From: Caballeronia sp. GAFFF1
GTDB taxonomy: Bacteria > Pseudomonadota > Gammaproteobacteria > Burkholderiales > Burkholderiaceae
Length of the DNA stretch: 64,000 nt
Direction of reading: 5' to 3'
Assembly: GCF_023630705.1 (NCBI RefSeq)
Contig: NZ_JALQEM010000036.1
Span: forward strand, 1 to 64,000
Shown here in pieces: positions 36,966-45,828 of the stretch. The notes under the pieces were generated by a model. That model was not told the DNA's origin and did not search any database. It saw only the letters and a list, made by a program, of their open reading frames with translations. Made by a program: the position numbers and the translations under genes. Numbering within the stretch: position 1 is the first letter of the stretch; each line of letters opens with the position of its first letter.

Positions 36966-37517
36966 ATTCAGCAGTTCCGGGCGCTTATGGTCGGTTCAGA
37001 CAGAGACGGCGGACTTCTGCAGCGGGATGCTCCGAGTGAGTTTCTAAGGAAGACAGATGAATGTTCCGTGTGCGCTTGAGAGAAATTGCGCGTGACGCAA
37101 CCGTATCAGTCTGCATTTCACGGGTATGCGCGGAACCCCACACTCCGGCCTGCGGGTATATCGGACGGCGAATCAAATTGCCTGAGGAATATAGAAGAAC
37201 GCTCGCAGCTAGTTAATTCGGGTTACTAATGCAAGCGTCTTAGAGTCGGTGTTTATACGGACGCCGTATCCATCTAATGAATCGAACGTGAATTGCATGT
37301 TCTTATGACTCGCGTATTAATCGAGTCGACTATTTCGCAATAAAGCCGGTTTTGTTCGAACGCTTAAAAGAACGATAATGCGAAAGCTTCGTCGGAAGAA
37401 TGGACGGTGGCAGAAAGGCTCGATGTACTAATAGAGACCCGGCCCCGGAAGCCCCGGTTGCCTGCGTCCGCTCGTGGCTTTAGCATGCGAAGTCCCTAAC
37501 GCCGATCCCTAGCCGCC
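36966..37517. other. Promoter region of the polysaccharide operon
   Basis: 550 bases upstream of the autokinase gene, A+T-rich in its middle (37190-37390), divergent towards the DJ-1 gene. It should carry the operon promoter. At 37191-37200 the sequence ATAGAAGAAC matches one half of the palindrome found in the adhesin island, but the other half and the matching -10 are absent, so I do not call a site. No coding sequence is seen. Confidence 0.5.
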
Positions 37518-38135
37518 ATGCACATCGCCATTCTCACCTTCGAAGGCTTCAACGAACTCGACTCGCTGATCGCGCTCGGCATACTCAATCGCGTCAAGAA
37601 GCCGGACTGGACCGTGTCGATCGCGAGCCCGTCGGCGGAAGTGCGCTCGATGAACGGCGTCGTGCTGAAGGCGCAGGCATCGCTGGAAGACGCGGCCGCT
37701 GCCGATGCGGTCATCGTGGGCAGCGGCATGCTGACGCGCGAAGTCGTCGCCGACGCGAGCCTGATGGCGCGGCTCGCGCTCGATCCCGCGCGGCAGCTCG
37801 TGGGCGCGCAGTGCTCGGGCACGCTCGTGCTCGCAAAGCTCGGCTTGCTGCAAGGCGTCCCGGCGTGCACCGATCTCACGACGAAGCCGTGGGTGCAGGA
37901 AGCGGGCGTCGCGATCCTGGAGCAGCCGTTCTTCGCGCGCGGCAATGTCGCGACGGCGGGCGGCTGCCTTGCATCCCAGTATCTGGCGGCGTGGGTCATT
38001 GCGCGGCTCGCGGGCGTCGATGCGGCGCAGAGCGCGCTCCACTATGTCGCTCCGGTGGGCGAAAAGGACGCCTACGTGGATCGCGCGATGACCAACGTGA
38101 CGCCGTACCTAGACGCGGCGAGCGTTGTCGCATGA
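37518..38135 (+). CDS. DJ-1/PfpI family protein
   Basis: 205 residues. The nucleophile elbow QCSGTLVLA puts the conserved Cys at residue 99. IAILTFEGFNELD opens the fold and the acidic partner is expected in that first strand. The family includes glyoxalase/deglycase, amidase-like and regulatory proteins; no AraC DNA-binding domain is present, so this is the stand-alone form. Cytosolic. Stand-alone gene with its own upstream region. Confidence 0.85.
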   Translation: MHIAILTFEGFNELDSLIALGILNRVKKPDWTVSIASPSAEVRSMNGVVLKAQASLEDAAAADAVIVGSGMLTREVVADASLMARLALDPARQLVGAQCSGTLVLAKLGLLQGVPACTDLTTKPWVQEAGVAILEQPFFARGNVATAGGCLASQYLAAWVIARLAGVDAAQSALHYVAPVGEKDAYVDRAMTNVTPYLDAASVVA

Positions 38136-38311
38136 GCGCTTTCCCCGGTCGATAGCCCCTCAAGCCCGTTAAACATCTGCCGAAAAAAGCGGTATAACCG
38201 ATTGCGCGGCGCGTCGGTTATGCGTTACAACGAAATGACCGTCAGCGGCCGCAATGCTGACGAGGCAGCCGCGCGAACGGGGCGACGCGGCAATCATTTG
38301 GAGATGGGGAC

Positions 38312-38737
38312 ATGAGGGTTCGGGCGACGGTGTTGCTGGTTCGCCAACATGCAGTGCTGCTGGTGAAGGAACGGGGCGGTCCGTGGTTTCTGCCGGGCGG
38401 CGAAGTCGGTCACGGCGAGCTGGCGATGAGCGCGGCCATCAGGGAGCTCTACGAGGAGACCGGCGCGGAGGCAAGCGCAGCGGCGTTTCTGTGGCAGCAC
38501 GTGTCGGCGCACCACGTGCATCACGTCTATCGCGTGGCGATTCCGGCCGACGCCCGTCCGCATGCGAACTATCGCGCAGGCATCGACGAAGTACGCTGGG
38601 TCGAGCTTTCGCAGCTCGCGGCCATGCCGGTCACGCCGGGCACGCGCGCCATTCTGAATCGCGCGGCCGGCGGCGGCACGACGCGTTCGTCGTGGCGCGA
38701 CATCGGCTCGGCGCCGGGGGCGTCGGCGGGGTTCTGA
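38312..38737 (+). CDS. Nudix hydrolase
   Basis: 141 residues with a complete Nudix box: G-x5-E-x7-REL-YEE-TGA in the stretch starting GGEVGHGE (about residue 35). The family hydrolyses nucleoside diphosphate derivatives with Mg2+. TTLLVRQ-type first strand and WFLPGG are clear. GGAGATGGGGAC upstream supplies the ribosome binding site. The substrate is not predictable. A 23-residue Ser/Gly-rich tail follows the fold. Confidence 0.88.
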   Translation: MRVRATVLLVRQHAVLLVKERGGPWFLPGGEVGHGELAMSAAIRELYEETGAEASAAAFLWQHVSAHHVHHVYRVAIPADARPHANYRAGIDEVRWVELSQLAAMPVTPGTRAILNRAAGGGTTRSSWRDIGSAPGASAGF

Positions 38738-38786
38738 GGGGCAAAAGCCGCGTGGCGCGGCTTGCGCTACGATCGCCACTGGCGCG

Positions 38787-38860
38787 CGGCCGGATTGCAG
38801 CGGGATTCCGGCCGGATTGCAGCCGGATTGCAGCCGGATTGTCTCCGCGCCGCGGAGACA
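38787..38860. repeat. Short direct repeats plus a 21-bp palindrome before the DUF1016 gene
   Basis: Three to four copies of CCGGATTGCAG-like units are followed by the palindrome TGTCTCCGC-GCC-GCGGAGACA at 38840-38860. The same palindrome with another 3-base loop recurs inside the downstream gene. Confidence 0.7.
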
Positions 38861-38909
38861 ATCGGCCAGCGCGGTGCTGCGCCAGATCGCCGATTCCGAC
38901 CCTCACCCT

Positions 38910-39944
38910 ATGAGCGACCTCATTCCTTCTTCGCTTCTCGACGAAGTCCGCCGGCTGATCGATGCCGCCCGCGAACGCGCGGCGGCCGCCGTCAACGCCG
39001 AACTCACGCTGCTCTACTGGCAGATCGGCAGCCGGGTACGCACCGAAGTGCTGCGCGGCACGCGCGCCGAATATGGCCGGCAAGTGGTCGCGACGCTCGC
39101 GCGCGAACTCGGCGCCCGCTACGGACGCGGCTGGAGCGAAAAGCAACTGCGGCACTGCATGCGGCTCGCGGAGATTTTCCCGGACGAGCAGAGTGTCTCC
39201 GCAGTGCGGAGACAATTGAGCTGGACGCATCTCAAGACCCTGATCTATATCGACGATCCGCTCAAGCGCGATTTCTACATCGAGCTTGCGCGCGTCGAGC
39301 GGTGGTCGTCGCGGCAAATGCAGGAGCGCATCAATTCGATGCTGTTCGAGCGCAGCGCCATTTCGCGCCAGCCCGAAGCCGCCATTGCGCATGACATTGC
39401 CGCGATGCGCGACGAAGGGCGCATGGAACCGGCGGCGCTTCTAAAAGACCCGTACGTGCTCGACTTTCTCGGGCTGAACGACCATTACCTCGAAAAAGAC
39501 CTCGAAGACGCGATTCTCCGCGAGATGGAACAGTTCCTTCTGGAACTCGGCGCGGGCTTCACGTTCGTCGCGCGTCAGAAGCGCCTCCAGATCGACGACG
39601 ACGACTTCTACATCGACCTGCTGTTCTACAACCGCAAGCTCAAGCGCCTCGTCGCCATTGAACTGAAGCTCGGCGCGTTCAAGGCAGAATACAAGAGCCA
39701 GATGGAACTCTATCTGCGCTGGCTCGCGAAGCACGAGCAGGAACCGGACGAGTTGCCGCCGCTCGGCATCATTCTGTGCGCGGGCAAAAAGCAGGAGCAG
39801 ATCGAGCTGCTGGAATTGAACAAAAGCGGCATTCACGTCGCGGAATATCTGACGGTGCTGCCGCCGCGCGAGACGCTCGAAGCGAAGCTGCATCAGTCGA
39901 TTCAGGCCGCGCGGTCGCGCCTTCTCACGCAGGAGCCGGATTGA
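38910..39944 (+). CDS. DUF1016 / YhcG-type PD-(D/E)XK nuclease domain protein
   Basis: 344 residues. The N-terminal helical DUF1016 domain (YWQIGSRVRTEVL, WSEKQLRHCMRLAEIFP, LSWTHLKTLIYIDD) is followed by a C-terminal PD-(D/E)XK core with FTFVARQKRLQIDDDDFYIDLLFYN and LVAIELKLGAFKAEY, which shows the D...E-x-K triad. This family is linked to nuclease activity, toxin-like or RpnC-like mobile systems, and defence. It stands alone here. The start MSDLIPSS at 38910 has only weak ribosome-binding signal. The palindrome TGTCTCCGC-N3-GCGGAGACA lies both upstream and at 39194-39214 inside the gene. Confidence 0.85.
   Translation: MSDLIPSSLLDEVRRLIDAARERAAAAVNAELTLLYWQIGSRVRTEVLRGTRAEYGRQVVATLARELGARYGRGWSEKQLRHCMRLAEIFPDEQSVSAVRRQLSWTHLKTLIYIDDPLKRDFYIELARVERWSSRQMQERINSMLFERSAISRQPEAAIAHDIAAMRDEGRMEPAALLKDPYVLDFLGLNDHYLEKDLEDAILREMEQFLLELGAGFTFVARQKRLQIDDDDFYIDLLFYNRKLKRLVAIELKLGAFKAEYKSQMELYLRWLAKHEQEPDELPPLGIILCAGKKQEQIELLELNKSGIHVAEYLTVLPPRETLEAKLHQSIQAARSRLLTQEPD
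39194..39214. repeat. Second copy of the TGTCTCCGC palindrome, inside DUF1016 gene
   Basis: TGTCTCCGC-AGT-GCGGAGACA, identical stems to the copy at 38840-38860, and followed in both places by AT. It encodes part of VSAVRRQLSW. Confidence 0.75.
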
Positions 39945-40049
39945 AGCGGTGCTTCATCCGACGAAAGCGGGGCGCGAGCGCCAAGTTGTTGGATAATCCT
40001 ATCTTTCGTCTGGCAAGTCGTTGCCCGATGCCTGTAATTCGAGGCGCCT

Positions 40050-41969
40050 ATGTTCACAGAAGCAGACAACATCACCGATGAAGAGATTTTCTCGACCGTT
40101 CAACGCCTGACCGACGCCGGTCGTCCGGTATCGCCCGTGACGGTCTGGTCGGAACTGCGTCGCGGTTCCATCGTATCCATTGCCGCCGCGCTCGAACGCT
40201 GGCGCGACGCCCGGCAGCCCGCGCCGCCGGCCGCGCAGCCTTCGGCCGAGATGCCGCAGGAACTGGCCGACGCGCTGATGAGCGCGGCGCATCGGCTGAG
40301 ACAAGCATCGTGGGACGAGGCGCATAGCGCGGGCGCGCACCGTGCCGACATGCTCGGGCAACGCCTCCAGACGGCGCTTGCCGAGCGTGACGAGGCGCTC
40401 GCCGTCTACCAGCAGACCGAGGGCGACGCGGCGAACAGCCGCCGGCAGCTGGAAGAGCTAATGCACGCGCTGCGGGCATCGGAAGAAGCGGTCGCGCGTC
40501 TGCAGAATCAACACAATGCCGCGAACGAGCGCGCCGAGGCCGCCGAAGCGCGCGCCGGCGAACTCGCGCAGCGCGTGTCCGCGCAGGACGCCGAACTGAG
40601 CACGGCGCGACTGTCGCTCGACGAGGAGCGCAAGGCGCGCGAAGCCGTGAGCGCCGACCTCGCGAACAAGAACGAAGAGCTTGCGCGTATCGCTCACGAG
40701 CGCGACGAAGCGCGGCAGCATCACGCGGCGAGCTCGCAGGAAGTCGAGCGTCTGTCGCAGGAGGCCGGCACGGCGTCGGCGCGCGCCGAGACCGCGACCG
40801 CGCAGGCGAACGAAGGCGCCGCGCGCATCGCCGCGCTCGAAGCGGAACTGGACGCGGCGCGTCACGCGCTCGCCAGCGAACGCGAAGCCGGCGCGGCGCG
40901 AGAAGCGGAAGCCTCGGCCCGCGACGAAGCATTGCAGCGCGCGACGCGTGAACTCGACGAAGCACGCGCGAAGATTGACGAGAACCAGACGCGCATGTCG
41001 GCGCTGGAGTCGGAACTCGCGGCACAGCGCGAGGCAAGCGCGGCGGCATCGGTCGCGCACGAAGCGTTGCAGCACGCGACTCGCGAACTGGACGAAGCGC
41101 GCGCCAGTATCGACGAGAGCCAGAACCGCATCGCGGCGCTGGAGTCCGAACTGATGGCAGAGCGCGAGGCGAGGGCGCAGCACAGCGCAGCGGCATCCAC
41201 GGCGCAGGAAGCGTTGCAGCAGGCCACGCGCGAACTGGACGAAGCTCGCGCCCAGATCAACGACAGCCACGCGCGCATCGCGGCGCTGGAATCCGACTTG
41301 TCGAGAGAGCGCGAGACGAGCGCGGCGCAGAGCGCGCAGGCATCCACGGCGCAGGAAGCGTTGCAGCAGGCCACGCGTGAACTGGACGAAGCACGCGCCC
41401 GCATCGACGAGATCACGCAGGAGAAGCACGTCGCGCAAAGCGAACTGGCGCGCGTCACGCAGGAAGCCGCCGCCGCCGTCGCCCGCGCCGACGAAGCGCA
41501 GCAGCACGCGGCGTCGCTCACGCAGCAGCTTGCCGAGCGCGAGAAGAGCGAGGCCGCCATGCGCGACGAACTGCGCGACCACAAGATCGCGTTGCAGACG
41601 GCGGGCGCGGCCAAGGAAGAGGAAATCGCGGCATTGCAGCGCCGCATCTCCGCGCAGGCGCAGACGCATTCGAAGGCCTATGACGAGCTTCGCGGCAACG
41701 CAGAGCAATGGGTCACGTATGCGCGCGACCTGAAGCAGCGGCTCGACGTGGCGAACGAGAAGATCCTCTTCATCGACGCGCGCAGCACCGGCGAGGTCGC
41801 GTTGTTGCGCCGGCTCTCAACGGAACTGGAGCGCCTGAAGCCGGATCACGAACTCGTGTTCCGCGAGGCGCAGCAGAAAGTGATCGGCGAAAAGATCGCG
41901 CAGCAGCTTGCGCAGAAGGGCTATCGATACGATCCGACGACGGCCGTCATGTCGAAGATAGAAGGCTAA
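40050..41969 (+). CDS. KfrA-like DNA-binding coiled-coil protein with 49-residue repeats
   Basis: 639 residues. Residues 1-60 match the KfrA N-terminal helix-turn-helix (DEEIFSTVQRLTDAGRPVSPVTVWSELRRGS). From about 80 to 600 it is almost one long Ala/Glu/Arg-rich coiled coil. Within it, EALQxATRELDEARA recurs about four times with spacings of 45, 49 and 49 residues (49 is seven heptads). The C-terminal 40 residues (HELVFREAQQKVIGEKIAQQLAQKGYRYD) look globular. KfrA proteins are plasmid-associated organising/repressor proteins; this may be a chromosomal relative with a structural DNA-binding role. Confidence 0.8.
   Translation: MFTEADNITDEEIFSTVQRLTDAGRPVSPVTVWSELRRGSIVSIAAALERWRDARQPAPPAAQPSAEMPQELADALMSAAHRLRQASWDEAHSAGAHRADMLGQRLQTALAERDEALAVYQQTEGDAANSRRQLEELMHALRASEEAVARLQNQHNAANERAEAAEARAGELAQRVSAQDAELSTARLSLDEERKAREAVSADLANKNEELARIAHERDEARQHHAASSQEVERLSQEAGTASARAETATAQANEGAARIAALEAELDAARHALASEREAGAAREAEASARDEALQRATRELDEARAKIDENQTRMSALESELAAQREASAAASVAHEALQHATRELDEARASIDESQNRIAALESELMAEREARAQHSAAASTAQEALQQATRELDEARAQINDSHARIAALESDLSRERETSAAQSAQASTAQEALQQATRELDEARARIDEITQEKHVAQSELARVTQEAAAAVARADEAQQHAASLTQQLAEREKSEAAMRDELRDHKIALQTAGAAKEEEIAALQRRISAQAQTHSKAYDELRGNAEQWVTYARDLKQRLDVANEKILFIDARSTGEVALLRRLSTELERLKPDHELVFREAQQKVIGEKIAQQLAQKGYRYDPTTAVMSKIEG
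40926..41400 (+). repeat. Internal tandem repeats of the KfrA-like gene
   Basis: Copies of GAAGCGTTGCAGCAGG-like sequence start at about 40926, 41061, 41208 and 41355. The last two units are 147 bp and nearly identical. Each encodes seven heptads, so copy number can change without shifting frame or coiled-coil register. Confidence 0.75.
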
Positions 41970-42046
41970 ACGCGCCGCGTGTGGGCGCACCGCTTCAACT
42001 GATCGGAGCGGTGCGCGCGTTTCATCACCGCGATGAGGCTTTTGCA

Positions 42047-42460
42047 ATGCAAACGGAACGCAGCGGCCTGGCAGAGATATACCGCGACTACATCGCGTGC
42101 CTGAACGAGCAGAACTGGCCGATGCTCGGCGCGTTCGTTCACGATGACGTGATCCACAACGGCCAGTCCATCGGGCTCGCCGGCTATCGGGCGATGCTCG
42201 AACGCGACTTCGCGCAGATTTCCGATCTTCGCTTCGATATCCGCCTGCTCGCCGCCGATCCGCCTTTCGTCGCGAGCCGCTTGTGGTTCGACTGCACGCC
42301 GAAGCATGACTTCATGGGCCTGCGCATCGACGGCAGGCGCGTTTCGTTCGCGGAGAACGTGTTCTACGAGTTTCGGGAGCGCAAGATCGCGCAGGTCTGG
42401 TCCGTGATCGACAAAGCCGCGATCGAAGCGCAACTTTCAACCGCTGCTCCCTTGCCATGA
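42047..42460 (+). CDS. NTF2-like/SnoaL-like ester-cyclase family protein
   Basis: 137 residues of the NTF2-like cone fold: YRDYIACLNEQNWPMLGAFVHDDVIHNG, then SRLWFDCTPKHDFMG, and IAQVWSVIDKAAIEAQL. This family includes polyketide cyclases and many small enzymes of unknown substrate. GATGAGG precedes the ATG at 42047. Its stop overlaps the GFA gene (ATGA). Confidence 0.8.
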   Translation: MQTERSGLAEIYRDYIACLNEQNWPMLGAFVHDDVIHNGQSIGLAGYRAMLERDFAQISDLRFDIRLLAADPPFVASRLWFDCTPKHDFMGLRIDGRRVSFAENVFYEFRERKIAQVWSVIDKAAIEAQLSTAAPLP

Positions 42461-42798
42461 TCGACGCTTCCTGTCATTGCGGCGCCATCCGATTCACACT
42501 CGACGCTCCGCCCGCCGAAATCAACGAATGCCAGTGTTCGCTCTGCCGCCGCTACGGCGCGCGATGGGCGTATTACCCGTTGCCGGCTGTCCGCTTCGCG
42601 CCCGATTGCGGCCCGACCGACATCTACATGTGGGGCCCGCGCCGGCTGCAGTTTCATCGCTGCACGCAGTGCGGGTGCCTCACGCACTGGCGCGCCGTGG
42701 ACGTGAATCGCCCGGTCATGGGCATCAATACGCGGATGATGCCGCGCGAAGCCGTCGCCGGCGCGCGCGTGTTTCACGGCGGCGAGGCCGCCGAATAG
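42457..42798 (+). CDS. GFA (glutathione-dependent formaldehyde-activating/CENP-V) family protein
   Basis: 113 residues with the zinc-binding Cys pattern of the family: CHCGAIRF, CQCSLCRRYG and RCTQCGCLTHW. The fold binds one or two zinc ions; enzymatic activity is proven for few members. It is translationally coupled to the NTF2-like gene upstream, so the two small proteins may act together. Convergent with the MFS gene. Confidence 0.85.
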   Translation: MIDASCHCGAIRFTLDAPPAEINECQCSLCRRYGARWAYYPLPAVRFAPDCGPTDIYMWGPRRLQFHRCTQCGCLTHWRAVDVNRPVMGINTRMMPREAVAGARVFHGGEAAE

Positions 42799-42811
42799 CC
42801 GATGCGAGCGA

Positions 42812-44365
42812 TCAATCGATCTGCTTTTGCCACACGGCGAGCACGCTCGCGCAGAGCGCAACGCCGATCAGAAAATAGAAGCCATCGAGCGAACTCAGAA
42901 AGCTCGCCTGTTGCGTGACGATGCGTCCCACTTCCGCGAGCGCCAGGCTCTTCGCCTGCTCAGCGCCGTAGCCGAGCGCCGCGAAACCGCCAGTCAATTT
43001 CTCGTACGTGTTCTGGAACAGCGGATTGAATGCGCTCACGGATTCCGCGAGCCGCGACTCGTGCACGGCCATGCGATGCTGCTCCAGAATGATCATGGTC
43101 GCGGTCGAGAACGAATACGTCAGTTGCTTGACGATATTCTTGAAGCGGTAGCCGTGGTTGAATTCCTCGATCGCGAAGAGGCGAAAGGTGACGTTCGCCA
43201 CCGGCAGCGCGATGAAAAGCAGCAACAGGCCGCGCAGCACAAGCGGCGCGACGAGCCACTGCATGCTGACATCGGGCGGCATGCTCGACATCCACAACCC
43301 GACGAACGCCGCTAGCAGAAAGCCCGGCACGATCATCCATTTCTTGTGCGTGATGCGCGCGGAAAAGCGGAAATAGACGAACGCCATCACGACCGAGAAC
43401 AGCGACGAAAGCCCGACGAGCCGCCCGGCGTTTTCCACCGGATAGCGCAGGCCGCCTTCGAGAAAGCGCGACACGAGATAACTCATCGCGTTGCTGACGT
43501 AATAGAACGCGATGTACAGCGCGATGCCCGCACGGAAGGACTTCTCGCGCAGCGCATGCAGCCGAAGCAGCGGCTGCGGATGATGCCACTGATGCCACAC
43601 GAACCAGCCGAGCGACAGCACCCCGGCGACTGTGAGCACGATGAGTTCGGGCGATGTGCTGAACAACTCGAAGCGCACTTGCTGCATCACGATCTGCAAC
43701 GCGCCCTGCGCGAACGCGAAGGTGATGTACGGCCAGAAGTGCGCCTCGCCGCGCTGCTCGCGCTCTACGTGGCCCGTATGCGGCACCGCGAGCAACGCGA
43801 ACACGCCCATCGCGACGCCGCCCGCCGCGCCGCATGCGAAAAGCGCGCGCCAGCCGAGCCACGCGACGACATATCCGCCGATCAGCGGCGCGAGTCCGCT
43901 GCCAAGCAGGATCATGAGAAGGAAGTAACGCACCGCAGTCGCTCGCCGTTGCGACGTGATCTGCGTCTGGATGAGGATGCGGCACGCGCTCATCATCGGG
44001 CCGATGAAGTAGCCCTGAAATCCACGGGCGAACGCCAGTTCCAGCGACGATTCCGACGCGGCTGCCGCCACCGCGCCCGCCGCGAACAGCAGCAGGCATC
44101 CGCCGACGTAGCGCCGGTAGCCGAGCCGCTCGATCCACCATTGTTGCTGGAGAATGCCAAGAACCGAGGCGACGGCATACGCGCTCGATGCCCACACGAG
44201 TTCGTCTGCCGATGCGTTGATGCCGCCCGCGATATAGCTCGTGAAGAACGAAAAGACCGCGTTGTCGAAGTAGTCGAGGCCGGTGGCGAGCGCAATCGCC
44301 CACGGAAAGGCGTCGTCGAGAAGGCGCGACGCGAACGAGCTTCGCGCAAGCGGCACGGCGGTCAT
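42812..44365 (-). CDS. MFS transporter, DHA2 (14-TM)-like
   Basis: 517 residues, about 14 TM helices. Motif A-like RLGYRRYVGG, motif C-like GSGLAPLIGGYVVAWLGWR, and VFSFFTSYIAGG in TM1 fit the EmrB/QacA drug:H+ antiporter group. Its start overlaps the stop of the MerR regulator by 4 bases, so the regulator and the pump are one operon. Efflux of a toxic compound sensed by the MerR protein is the likely role. No membrane fusion partner is adjacent. Confidence 0.85.
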   Translation of the reverse strand: MTAVPLARSSFASRLLDDAFPWAIALATGLDYFDNAVFSFFTSYIAGGINASADELVWASSAYAVASVLGILQQQWWIERLGYRRYVGGCLLLFAAGAVAAAASESSLELAFARGFQGYFIGPMMSACRILIQTQITSQRRATAVRYFLLMILLGSGLAPLIGGYVVAWLGWRALFACGAAGGVAMGVFALLAVPHTGHVEREQRGEAHFWPYITFAFAQGALQIVMQQVRFELFSTSPELIVLTVAGVLSLGWFVWHQWHHPQPLLRLHALREKSFRAGIALYIAFYYVSNAMSYLVSRFLEGGLRYPVENAGRLVGLSSLFSVVMAFVYFRFSARITHKKWMIVPGFLLAAFVGLWMSSMPPDVSMQWLVAPLVLRGLLLLFIALPVANVTFRLFAIEEFNHGYRFKNIVKQLTYSFSTATMIILEQHRMAVHESRLAESVSAFNPLFQNTYEKLTGGFAALGYGAEQAKSLALAEVGRIVTQQASFLSSLDGFYFLIGVALCASVLAVWQKQID

Positions 44366-44877
44366 TCGGCGGCGTCCTCGCTGCCCTCGCTGCCCTCGGT
44401 CTTGCGCCGCTGCCGCGCAGCCAGCCTTTCCTGAAAGAGCGTTTCCTGTTTTTCGCCGGCGATGCGCCGCCGGATGTAGTCGAGGTCATCGCTCAGTTCG
44501 GCGCGCACGGCCTGCGCCTCTTTCAGCTCGCGCCGGACCCCGGCGATGCGCGCGTCGAGCGCATCCACCTGCTGCGCGAGCGCCGCTTCGATTTCGCGCA
44601 GCGATTCGCTGGAATAGCCTTTGCGTCCGTCGCCCATGGGTTCGACCGGCCGCTTCAGCAATTCGACGATGCCTTGCAGCGAGAAGCCGAGCGCGCGAAG
44701 CCGCAGAATGCGCGCGAACCGTTCGAGGTCCTGCTCGCTGTAAAGCCGGTAACGTCCAACGCTACGGCTCGGCGCGACGAGGCCGCGCTCCTCGTAGTAC
44801 TTGAGCGTGCGAGGCGTGACGTTCAGACGCTCGGCGGCGTCGCGAATGGTGAGCAGCGCGGGTTTGCTGGAAGACAT
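44362..44877 (-). CDS. MerR family transcriptional regulator
   Basis: 171 residues. The N-terminal winged helix (LLTIRDAAERLNVTPRTLKYYEERGLV, SVGRYRLYSEQDLERFARILRLRALGFSL) is followed by a long dimerisation coiled coil (about 75-145) and an Arg/Glu-rich tail. There is no metal-binding Cys set at the end of the coil, so the effector is likely organic. It heads an operon with the MFS gene and should autoregulate through the promoter at 44913-44946. Confidence 0.88.
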   Translation of the reverse strand: MSSSKPALLTIRDAAERLNVTPRTLKYYEERGLVAPSRSVGRYRLYSEQDLERFARILRLRALGFSLQGIVELLKRPVEPMGDGRKGYSSESLREIEAALAQQVDALDARIAGVRRELKEAQAVRAELSDDLDYIRRRIAGEKQETLFQERLAARQRRKTEGSEGSEDAAE

Positions 44878-44912
44878 GACGGCGAGCGCCCGGAATGGGA
44901 GACTTGCCGCGG

Positions 44913-44946
44913 ATTATAGCGCAAACCTGTACGTTCACGTTCACGT
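44913..44946 (-). promoter_or_regulatory. merR-mfs promoter with ACGTTC direct repeats
   Basis: A perfect TATAAT lies on the minus strand at 44918-44913. Upstream at 44931-44946 are three direct copies of ACGTTC (last one ACGTT). The region fits the operator of a MerR-type activator; no good TTGACA is present, as expected for such promoters. Confidence 0.5.
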
Positions 44947-45015
44947 TGAGCCGGCGCGTCCGAAAGAGGGCGCGATGATAGACTTGACCCGACTCCGAGG
45001 CTTTCCGCGACGCAA

Positions 45016-45654
45016 ATGACCGACATACAGCAAAGACAGAAAGGCATGAAACGTTTTTCGATGATCCGGGATTTCCACCTGGCCGACTGGTTCACGCTGG
45101 GTAACGCGATCTGCGGCACGGGCGCGCTCTTCTCGACGATGAGCTACATCGACGACGCGGAAGTCCTGCACATCTATCTCGCGTGCGCGCTGGTGTTCGC
45201 GGCGCTCGTGTTCGATGTGCTCGACGGCCGCATCGCGCGCTGGCGTCAGAAGGCGTCGCTCCTCGGCAAGGAACTGGATTCGCTCGCGGACGTGATCTCG
45301 TTCGGCGTCGCGCCCGCCATCATCGGCTATGGATTCGGCATGCGCGGGCTGTACGACCGCGTGGTGCTGGCGTACTTCGTTGCTTGCGGCGTGTCACGGC
45401 TCGCGCGCTACAACGTGACCACAGAGGAAATGTCGGGCGGCAGCGGCAAGGTCACGCACTTCGAGGGCACGCCCATCCCGACATCGTTCGCCATCGTGCT
45501 GATGCTTGCGGTGGCCGCCTGGTCCGGCGCGCTCGGGCCGAACATGTGGTTCGGCGAATGGCGCATTGCGGGCTTCACGCTGCATCCGCTCGTGCTGGTC
45601 TACGCGCTCTCCGGCTCGCTCATGATCAGCCGTATCCGGATTCCGAAGCCCTAG
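45016..45654 (+). CDS. pssA: CDP-diacylglycerol-serine O-phosphatidyltransferase
   Basis: 212 residues, membrane enzyme. The CDP-alcohol phosphotransferase motif is complete: DGRIARWRQKASLLGKELDSLAD (D-G-x2-A-R-x8-G-x3-D-x3-D pattern, allowing one extra residue). The following ISFGVAPA and six TM helices are typical. It makes phosphatidylserine for phosphatidylethanolamine synthesis at the inner membrane. Family length is about 210-250. The second in-frame ATG (MKRFSMIRDF, 45046) could also be used. Confidence 0.87.
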   Translation: MTDIQQRQKGMKRFSMIRDFHLADWFTLGNAICGTGALFSTMSYIDDAEVLHIYLACALVFAALVFDVLDGRIARWRQKASLLGKELDSLADVISFGVAPAIIGYGFGMRGLYDRVVLAYFVACGVSRLARYNVTTEEMSGGSGKVTHFEGTPIPTSFAIVLMLAVAAWSGALGPNMWFGEWRIAGFTLHPLVLVYALSGSLMISRIRIPKP

Positions 45655-45828
45655 CGTCCTGCCGCGTCTATCAAGTTTCGCCCAGCACCGCCGTATACCT
45701 GTGGATGAAAGGCGCCCCCGCACGGGTAAGTGCCGCCCAGACGCCGAGGCTCGCCGCGCTTTGCACGCGGCATTCCCCGCGCGGCCGACGGGATTCTGAC
45801 GAACCCGTCTCACGAGCTCATCCACGCA

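Noticed and set aside
37187..37206. ATAGAAGAAC near the polysaccharide operon as an eighth island palindrome
   Set aside because: Only one half-site matches; the other half is GCTCGC and there is no TAnnnT hexamer at 22 bp on either side.
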